This document shows, in pieces, positions 29,917 to 34,494 of a stretch of DNA of 34,494 nucleotides; the first letter of the stretch is position 1; every line of letters begins with the position of its first letter. Source of the DNA: a virus. A model generated the notes under the pieces. That model was given only the letters and a program-made list of their open reading frames with translations, was not told the DNA's origin and ran no database searches. Where the stretch lies: positions 1 through 34,494 of IMG/VR virus record IMGVR_UViG_3300046557_000859, one strand, 5' to 3'. The position numbers were made by a program, and so were the translations under genes.

Positions 29917-30096
29917 TTAGATCGAAAACCTCTGCGATGCACACGGCTCGCAGAGGTTTTCGGCGTCGTCGCGGCGGGCCTTGAAGCAGGCGTCACACAG
30001 TAGCATGCGGCTGGTCCCGCGATCTCGAAAGTGCTCGTCCATCAGCGCCTCGAAGAAGGACTCGACCATCCGCCAGCCAGCGACGGGCAATCTCAT
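29917..30096 (-). CDS. small zinc-finger-like protein (59 aa)
   Basis: The ATG at 30096 overlaps the acyltransferase stop by one base (TGATG). The protein begins MRLPVAGWRMVESFFEAL and has two Cys pairs, CDAC and CEPC, separated by 14 residues (LLCDACFKARRDDAENLCEPCASQRFSI), so it probably binds one zinc. The final codons form the stem of a terminator. No family is recognised. Being downstream of and coupled to the acyltransferase, it may be part of the same lysogenic module. Confidence 0.55.
   Translation of the reverse strand: MRLPVAGWRMVESFFEALMDEHFRDRGTSRMLLCDACFKARRDDAENLCEPCASQRFSI
29923..29962. terminator. bidirectional terminator between convergent genes
   Basis: CGAAAACCTCTGCGA (29923-29937) pairs perfectly with TCGCAGAGGTTTTCG (29948-29962) around 10 bases. 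On both strands the 3' arm contains GGTTTT. It ends the rightward late operon and also encodes the C-terminal codons of the minus-strand zinc protein. Confidence 0.75.
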
Positions 30097-31169
30097 CACG
30101 CCGCGGCTTCGCTCTGCGCTGGGATCTGGTTTGGGCGCGCTCGATCGTATTGGAAGCGGTCTTTCAGGCGGAGGATGGGCTGCTCGAAGAAGCGCCAGGA
30201 TAGCGTAGCGACCACCACAGTGGCGGCGAAGCAGGCGGCGATCCGCGGCCACTGCGCCAGGCGGTCGCCCGTCGCCGCGTCAACACCCCAGGCGACGAAC
30301 GGATGGTAGAGGTAGACGCCATACGAGATCCGTCCGAGATACTGCAGCGGCGACCAGTTGAGCCATTGCAGCCCTCGCGGGTGAGGGATTGAGACGATCG
30401 CCCCTAAGATCGCGAAGCTCGCCACGCCGACCCCGAGGTTGAAGCCCGCGCGAGCGAACGGGCCGCCGAGCATGAGGCCGCCGGCCAGGATCAGGACGCC
30501 GAGCGCGCCGGAGACGATGATTTCCGCCGAGACAAGGGGGCGGCCGCGCTGCGTCGCCAAGGCCAGCAGGGCCCCGATCCCAAGAAGATCCAGGTTGGCG
30601 GGAAGCAGCACGCCGCCAGCCGGAACCAGCAGCCTGAACGCCGGCCCCGTAACGATCACCGCCAGGATGAGCGGCAACATGGCCTTCCGCGGCGTGAGTA
30701 AAATGAGCGCGGGCCAGATCAGGTAGAATTGCTCTTCGACGGCGAGCGACCAGAAGTGGCCGCCAACTTTCGGAAGGCTGTGCCGGTAGGCCCAGAAGTT
30801 CGACAGATAGGCGAAATGGGCGCCAAGGCTGGGCGCAGTCATATAGCCGGCGAGCACCAGCCCTAGGACGATGAACAGGACGGCGTAATAGGGCGGGAAG
30901 ATCCGTAGGGTCCGTCGCACGTAAAAGGTCTTCATCTCGTCGCCGAAGCCCGCGCCGCCGCTTTCGATCCGAGCGCGCGCCCGCAGTAGGATGCCGGTGA
31001 TCAGGAAGCCGCTGATCACGAAGAACAGCCGAACGCCGCCGTCGCCAAGGTGCAGCCGACCGACCCACGCGGGACCCCAGTGCAAGAGCATCACGCCAGA
31101 CACGGCGAGGGCGCGCAGGCCGTCGATCTCGGTCCACTTTGACTCTGGTTTCGCGCTCATCGAGTTCAT
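30096..31169 (-). CDS. acyltransferase 3 family membrane protein, O-acetylase type (357 aa)
   Basis: The start is ATG 31169 or 31160. The protein has about ten hydrophobic segments and the family motifs: WTEIDGLRALAVSGVMLLHWG with the likely catalytic His, LFFVISGFLITGILL, the RRTLRIFPPYYAV box, and WSLAVEEQFYLIWP. Members such as OafA and phage serotype-conversion enzymes acetylate O-antigen or capsule in the membrane. Phage copies change the host surface and block superinfection. It is transcribed against the late genes, as expected for a lysogenic conversion gene. The C-terminus (FEQPILRLKDRF) closes the family fold. An SGNH esterase in the tail protein lies next door, a striking pairing. 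Confidence 0.87.
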   Translation of the reverse strand: MNSMSAKPESKWTEIDGLRALAVSGVMLLHWGPAWVGRLHLGDGGVRLFFVISGFLITGILLRARARIESGGAGFGDEMKTFYVRRTLRIFPPYYAVLFIVLGLVLAGYMTAPSLGAHFAYLSNFWAYRHSLPKVGGHFWSLAVEEQFYLIWPALILLTPRKAMLPLILAVIVTGPAFRLLVPAGGVLLPANLDLLGIGALLALATQRGRPLVSAEIIVSGALGVLILAGGLMLGGPFARAGFNLGVGVASFAILGAIVSIPHPRGLQWLNWSPLQYLGRISYGVYLYHPFVAWGVDAATGDRLAQWPRIAACFAATVVVATLSWRFFEQPILRLKDRFQYDRARPNQIPAQSEAAA

Positions 31170-31385
31170 GCGCGGGATGACAACGCCAGATGGCGGCGGT
31201 TCGCAAGTTCTAAACTTCACCGTAGCGGATCGCCCGCCCGTCCATGGCCCACAACTCCCCTGTTCAGTCCAGAAAGTGAGTACCCAAGCATGCGCGCACC
31301 CCGCGTCGTGGCGAGCAAGCCCTTGTCCGAATATCCACGACGCGGCGGTGCGGCGGTGGCGAATGACTGCGCCCAGGTGGCGGCC
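31170..31385. other. gene-free stretch between acyltransferase and lysis genes
   Basis: The two flanking genes diverge, so promoters for both should lie here. I see no convincing -35/-10 pair, hairpin or repeat. An upstream-start version of the plus-strand membrane protein would cover part of it (31290-31385). Confidence 0.4.
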
Positions 31386-31634
31386 ATGGACCGCCAGACG
31401 GCGCAGATCGCGCGGCTGGCGGACGAGCTCAAGCTCGCTCGCGAAACGGTTTCGCCGGCGGTCGACGCGATCACCAATCTCGACGCAGCGCAAAAGAAGC
31501 TTTGCGGCTTCGTGGTCAAGCATCGGGTCAAGATCCTGCTGTCGATCCCCTTGGTGCTGACCGGGGTTGGGGCGGTGTCGCCGGCGGCGGCGGACTGGCT
31601 GCGGGCAGCGCTCAGGATCTGGGGGGTGCATTGA
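31386..31634 (+). CDS. small membrane protein, holin-like candidate (82 aa)
   Basis: ATG 31386 is preceded by AGGTGG with good spacing; starts at 31290 and GTG 31356 are possible but the codons there are less GC-rich. The protein has an N-terminal coiled coil (MDRQTAQIARLADELKLARETVSPAV), a basic stretch (KKLCGFVVKHRVK) and a C-terminal hydrophobic helix (ILLSIPLVLTGVGAVSPAAADWL). It lies directly before the endolysin and overlaps it by four bases. That is the usual place of a holin, but a one-helix topology with N-terminal coiled coil is also seen in spanin-like or moron proteins. Confidence 0.6.
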   Translation: MDRQTAQIARLADELKLARETVSPAVDAITNLDAAQKKLCGFVVKHRVKILLSIPLVLTGVGAVSPAAADWLRAALRIWGVH

Positions 31635-32296
31635 CCTCCGCCGTCCTCTCCGCCGCCCAGGTGGCGGCCGTCGCGCCGAATTGCGACGCGCGCATCTGGG
31701 CCGGCGTGCTGAACTCCGCGGCGGGCGACTTCGGGATCGACACGCCGAAGCGGGCGGCTGCCTGGCTGGCGCAGATCGCCCATGAAAGCGCCGGCTTCAC
31801 GCGGCTGAGCGAGAGCCTGAACTACAGCGCCGAGGGGCTGCTGGCGACCTTCTCGCGGGCGCGGATCAGCGCCACCGACTGCCGCCGCCTCGGTCGCATC
31901 GGCCCCGCCGCGGCGCCGACCCAGAAGGCCAATCAGCCGGCGATCGCCAACCTGGTCTACGGCGGCCAGTGGGGCGCGCTGAACCTCGGCAACCGCAAGC
32001 CGGGCGACGGCTGGCTCTATCGGGGGCGCGGCGTGCTGCAGACGACCGGCCGGGCCAACTACGTCGCCGCCGGCAAGCGCCTGGGCCTCGACCTGGTGGC
32101 CGATCCTGGCCAGCTGGCGACGCCGGCGATCGGCGCGCGGGCGGCGGCGGCCTTCTGGGTCGACCACGGGCTGAACCAGCTGGCCGACGCCGGCAACCAG
32201 CTCGAAATCACCGAACGCATCAACGGCGGCCAGAACGGGGCGGATGACCGCGCCCGCCTCCTGGCGCTCGCCACCAGCGCCATCGCGCGCGCCTAG
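31631..32296 (+). CDS. endolysin, GH19 chitinase-like (221 aa)
   Basis: TTG 31631 follows GGGGGG and overlaps the previous stop. GH19 features are clear: AHESAGFTRLSESLNYSAEGL with likely catalytic E52 and E61, then YRGRGVLQTTGRANY (130-144) for the substrate-cleft loop, and INGGQNGADDRARL near the C-terminus. GH19 phage endolysins cut peptidoglycan between N-acetylglucosamine and N-acetylmuramic acid. No signal peptide is visible, so release likely needs a holin. It is followed by a lipoprotein. Confidence 0.92.
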   Translation: MTSAVLSAAQVAAVAPNCDARIWAGVLNSAAGDFGIDTPKRAAAWLAQIAHESAGFTRLSESLNYSAEGLLATFSRARISATDCRRLGRIGPAAAPTQKANQPAIANLVYGGQWGALNLGNRKPGDGWLYRGRGVLQTTGRANYVAAGKRLGLDLVADPGQLATPAIGARAAAAFWVDHGLNQLADAGNQLEITERINGGQNGADDRARLLALATSAIARA

Positions 32297-32310
32297 CGGA
32301 GACTGAACCC

Positions 32311-32586
32311 ATGAAGATCATCCTCCTGGCGGGCTGCGCGCTCGCCTGTGTCCTGCTGTCCGGCTGCGCGGGCGTCTCGTCGCTGACGGGCGGCTCGGGC
32401 TCGCAGCTCGCCGATACGCTCAAGGCGATCGCCAGCGATCCCAACTGCGGCCACACCGACCGCATCCAGGGCAACCTGGGCGGCCTCGGCGGCAACAACC
32501 TCAACGTCTACCTGGAGCGGACCTGCCCGCCGCACTCGACGCCGATCGCCGCCGTCGTGGCGACGCCGGCCGCGCCGGCGCCGTGA
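32311..32586 (+). CDS. small outer-membrane lipoprotein (91 aa)
   Basis: The protein starts with a lipoprotein signal, MKIILLAGCALACVLLSGCAG, with the lipobox LSGC and mature Cys at residue 19. The remainder is polar, with further cysteines (DPNCGHTDRIQ, ERTCPPH) and an Ala/Pro tail. It lies after the endolysin, the usual place of the o-spanin Rz1. It lacks a clear i-spanin partner and is longer than typical Rz1, so a spanin role is uncertain. It overlaps the next GTG start by four bases. Confidence 0.75.
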   Translation: MKIILLAGCALACVLLSGCAGVSSLTGGSGSQLADTLKAIASDPNCGHTDRIQGNLGGLGGNNLNVYLERTCPPHSTPIAAVVATPAAPAP

Positions 32587-33002
32587 GCGAATTTATCGCC
32601 CACCTCGGGCTGCAGGCGCTGGAGGACGCGCGCGGCCGTCCGGTCATGCGCGAGGGGCGGTGCCTGTGGGTGCTGACGTCGGCGCTGATCTACGTCGCCG
32701 GCGAGCTCGGGTCGGGCGACGTGATCCAGGTTCCGGCCGGCTATACGACCGACCTGGCGAGCATTCCGCAGTTCGCTTGGTCGCTGGGCTTCAGTCCGGC
32801 CGGCCCCTGGGCCAAGGCCGCTGTGGTCCACGACTACCTCTACACCCTCACCGGAAAGCTCCCGGACGGGCGGATCTACAAGCGCGCCCAGGCTGACAAG
32901 ATCCTCGATCAGGCGATGGCCTCGCTCGGCGTGTCGGCGTGGCGGCGCTCGATCATCTGGGCGGCCGTCCGGCTGGGCGGCAAGGGCGGCTGGGGGAGCT
33001 GA
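32583..33002 (+). CDS. DUF1353-like protein (139 aa)
   Basis: GTG 32583 gives 139 residues with the DUF1353 pattern. The pattern parts are VPAGYTTDLASIPQFAWSL, then PWAKAAVVHDYLYTLTG, ADKILDQAMASLGVSAWRRSIIWAAVRLGG. The DLASIP and VHDYLY motifs are typical of this family, which is frequent near phage lysis genes. The function is not known; conserved H and D residues hint at a metal-dependent hydrolase. It is the last gene of the late operon, followed by a terminator. Confidence 0.82.
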   Translation: MSEFIAHLGLQALEDARGRPVMREGRCLWVLTSALIYVAGELGSGDVIQVPAGYTTDLASIPQFAWSLGFSPAGPWAKAAVVHDYLYTLTGKLPDGRIYKRAQADKILDQAMASLGVSAWRRSIIWAAVRLGGKGGWGS

Positions 33003-33031
33003 CCGGCGCCCGCCCTCGATCGTGCTGCAGA

Positions 33032-33060
33032 CGCCCGCCGGCGACCCCGGCGGGCGTTTT
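33032..33060 (+). terminator. terminator after the lysis cassette
   Basis: CGCCCGCCGG (33032-33041) pairs perfectly with CCGGCGGGCG (33047-33056) around five bases, followed by TTTT. It ends the plus-strand lysis genes and faces the convergent XRE gene. Confidence 0.88.
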
Positions 33061-33064
33061 GCGT

Positions 33065-33487
33065 TCAGGCGTCCTGATCGTCGTGCCACTGCCTCATTTC
33101 CCGATATGCGGCGACGAGACGGGCCTTCTGGGCGTGAGTGAGCGGCGTCAGCAGGGCCGTCTCCATAGCCTGGGCGTATTCAGCTTCTTCCGGCGTGAAG
33201 ACCACAACGCCCGCATAGTCGGCCCGCGCCAGGTCCTCTGCCGACAGTAGCGGTCGAAGGTCGGTTACGAGCGAGACGGCCTCGGGTGTCATGATCCTGG
33301 TGTCGCCGCGCTCGACCGCCAGTCGAAGGCTCAAACCGAGGATCGCCAGGGCGTAGACGCCGCGGATGCGGGCACCGGGCTTTTCGAGGTCCTGATAGGC
33401 GCGGTGGCTCATGTCGAGCTGATCGGCCATTTGGGCCTGTGTGAGGCCGGAGGTGCGGCGGAAATCCTTCAGGTGTTCTGGAGACAT
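33065..33487 (-). CDS. XRE-family helix-turn-helix regulator (140 aa)
   Basis: ATG 33487 begins MSPEHLKDFRRTSGLTQAQMADQLDMSHRAYQDLEKPGARIRG, a clear XRE/Cro-CI type helix-turn-helix (about residues 3-50). The remaining 85 residues include a hydrophobic helix-like part (VYALAILGLSLRLAV) and a helical C-terminus (AQKARLVAAYREMRQWHDDQ). No S24 domain is present, so it is not an SOS-cleaved repressor. It is convergent with the lysis genes and likely separately controlled. It may regulate the neighbouring minus-strand genes or belong to the host flank. Confidence 0.82.
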   Translation of the reverse strand: MSPEHLKDFRRTSGLTQAQMADQLDMSHRAYQDLEKPGARIRGVYALAILGLSLRLAVERGDTRIMTPEAVSLVTDLRPLLSAEDLARADYAGVVVFTPEEAEYAQAMETALLTPLTHAQKARLVAAYREMRQWHDDQDA

Positions 33488-33680
33488 TGAATTTTCACCC
33501 CTCTCGTCCTATTCTCCCTCCCGGAAGGTGAGGCCGGTTTCCCGACCCCACCCCCGGTTAGTAGGTCAGCGAGAGGATCAGTCTCAGACCTAGCCACCGG
33601 ATTTGGAGCTTGAAGCGATGCTTCATTCTTCTCTCCTGTGGTCGTTCGGCGGGAGCACCGAACAAGATTTTTATACGCAG

Positions 33681-33726
33681 AAACTGCGTGTCGGTCAACA
33701 GCCGATACGCAGTTTTTGCGTTTTTA
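33681..33726 (+). terminator. hairpin with T-rich tail in the 33488-33723 gap
   Basis: AAACTGCGTGTCGG (33681-33694) pairs with CCGATACGCAGTTT (33702-33715) with one mismatch, followed by a T-rich stretch including TTTTT at 33721-33725. The word ATACGCAG occurs at both ends (33673-33680 and 33706-33712 nearby). The gap holds smaller hairpins (GAAGC/GCTTC near 33609, GTTCGG/CCGAAC near 33645-33663). No ORF or tRNA is supported; a small RNA ending here is possible. Confidence 0.5.
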
Positions 33727-33990
33727 GGGCTGGGCTTTCGGCGTCAACTGGAAGGCCGGCGCGGTCTGCCACCGCACCTTGCCGCAGCGCCGACAGGGGT
33801 GATCAGCTAGCGCCGCGACGGCGCGGATACCGGTCGTCGCGTCACCCAGGCCACGCGCCGCAAGCCGCTCGATCACCAGGCCGATCGCCACATCGTGCGA
33901 CGCGGCGCAGGCGCCACAGTAGAACCGCACGCCGGTTCCAGGGTGCTCGTCGCGATAGTGCTGCAGTGGAACACCGGGATCGTCAGCCAT
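33724..33990 (-). CDS. cysteine-rich putative zinc protein (88 aa)
   Basis: ATG 33990 gives MADDPGVPLQHYRDEHPGTGVRFYCGACAASHDVAIG, with a C-pair in CGAC, His residues nearby, and a second C-pair in CRRCG near residue 69. The four cysteines suggest one zinc site formed by widely spaced pairs. The remaining sequence has an Ala/Arg-rich helix (LVIERLAARGLGDATTGIRAVAALADHPC). Similar small proteins are common and unassigned in Caulobacter-group genomes and prophages. It is 63 bases downstream of the DUF4231-like gene, so the two may be co-transcribed. Confidence 0.6.
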   Translation of the reverse strand: MADDPGVPLQHYRDEHPGTGVRFYCGACAASHDVAIGLVIERLAARGLGDATTGIRAVAALADHPCRRCGKVRWQTAPAFQLTPKAQP

Positions 33991-34032
33991 GGGCGAGACG
34001 TGGGCGGAGAGCGGGCGGCGCGCAAGGTGGTG

Positions 34033-34047
34033 GCGAACCGGGTTCGC
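34033..34047. repeat. dispersed palindrome copy (GCGAACCGGGTTCGC)
   Basis: Perfect 7-bp arms with central G. It lies between two minus-strand genes, seven bases after the stop of the DUF4231-like gene. Confidence 0.95.
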
Positions 34048-34053
34048 GGGCGC

Positions 34054-34494
34054 CTAGGCTTGCCCCGACGTTTTCTCGTTCTGCAGGCGCCCGACCCATT
34101 TCGAGTGCTCGGTCGAGATCAGGCTCTCCACTCGCTCGATTAGCAGTCTCTTCGCCGTGGCGTCGTCGACGTCATATGGCCCGACGCGACCGAGATAGGT
34201 GTATTTCTCATGCCGAAGCGCCTCGCAGGTGGAGCGATAGGTGATCCAGTTGTGCTGCCACTGATTGAGTTGCTGCATGGCCTCAATCACGAGCAGAAGA
34301 CCCGCCATGGCGGCCGTCAGCCAGGGCTCGTGCAGATAGGCGGCTAGAGGTACGAGGGCGGTCACCACCACCTGCAAGATCTTTGTCTGCTTGAACAATC
34401 GCTGAGCAGAGCCGGACTTGCTGTCGTACCAACCGATCTGCTGTTCGAGGCGCAAATAGCCGCTGTCTGGCTCGTCGGACACCTTCGCCTTCAT
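34054..34494 (-). CDS. two-TM DUF4231/SLATT-like membrane protein (146 aa)
   Basis: The start codon is at the very edge of the window (34494), so a longer N-terminus cannot be excluded. The pattern is that of DUF4231/SLATT: a conserved N-terminal helix (YLRLEQQIGWYDSKSGSAQRLFKQTKI), two adjacent TM segments (VVVTALVPLAAYL and LTAAMAGLLLVIEAM), then a cytoplasmic helix (QWQHNWITYRSTCEALRHEKYTYLGRVGPY). SLATT domains are known as membrane effectors of nucleotide-signalling defence systems, such as those with SMODS or SLOG proteins. No such sensor is seen here; it may lie beyond the edge, or the protein may act alone. Confidence 0.7.
   Translation of the reverse strand: MKAKVSDEPDSGYLRLEQQIGWYDSKSGSAQRLFKQTKILQVVVTALVPLAAYLHEPWLTAAMAGLLLVIEAMQQLNQWQHNWITYRSTCEALRHEKYTYLGRVGPYDVDDATAKRLLIERVESLISTEHSKWVGRLQNEKTSGQA

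Noticed and set aside
33603-34244. A 213-codon plus-strand frame at the right end
   Set aside because: It is low-complexity Arg/Ser-rich and antisense to two minus-strand genes with clear features.

Overview
The window is most of a temperate siphophage genome (a prophage or an extracted phage contig) of the lambda/HK97 organisational type, from a GC-rich alphaproteobacterium. A host in or near the Caulobacteraceae (Caulobacter, Phenylobacterium, Brevundimonas) is inferred from three things: strongly GC-rich third codon positions, a small GcrA-like helix-turn-helix protein, and head and tail genes of the types found in alphaproteobacterial phages and gene transfer agents (GTA-gp10 type chaperone, P27-type small terminase). 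No integrase, tRNA, rRNA or clear att site was found, so at least the left end lies outside the window.

Layout. Positions 1-2650 (minus strand) form an early leftward operon of six genes with 1-4 base overlaps or gaps of a few bases. It ends in a ParB-like protein that runs off the left edge and includes the GcrA-like protein. Positions 2651-4836 are the control region: a membrane zinc-ribbon protein, a LexA/CI-type repressor with an S24 domain, a divergent Cro-like gene, and two matching GTTG-N7-CAAC operator-like sites. Positions 4717-8365 are the rightward early operon: small genes, a cupin-like protein, a beta-class DNA methyltransferase, an O-like replication initiator carrying an intragenic origin with five lambda-like iterons, and a NusG-like protein in the place where lambda has Q. 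A structured region with a strong terminator (8375-8482) then separates early from late genes.

Positions 8633-29903 are the late operon. In order it holds HNH nuclease, small and large terminase, portal, protease, capsid, connectors, tail terminator, tail tube, two tail chaperone frames that appear to be joined by a -1 frameshift, tape measure, tail-tip proteins, a glycine-rich adhesin-like protein, and a 1226-residue tail protein. That last protein carries a GH16-type glycanase motif and a C-terminal SGNH esterase. Positions 29917-31169 (minus) hold a lysogenic-conversion type acyltransferase and a small zinc protein. Positions 31386-33002 (plus) are the lysis and accessory genes: a membrane protein, a GH19 endolysin, a lipoprotein and a DUF1353-like protein. 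Positions 33065-34494 (minus) hold an XRE regulator, a cysteine-rich protein and a two-TM DUF4231/SLATT-like protein, which may be morons or host flank.

The most unusual signals are these: the iteron array read in different frames inside the replication gene; a 15-bp palindrome (GCGAACCCGGTTCGC type) scattered eight times exactly plus one near-copy through genes and just after stop codons; the NusG-like gene followed by a terminator at the late switch; a two-enzyme tail depolymerase paired with a phage-borne acyltransferase; and the start-less second tail-chaperone frame.
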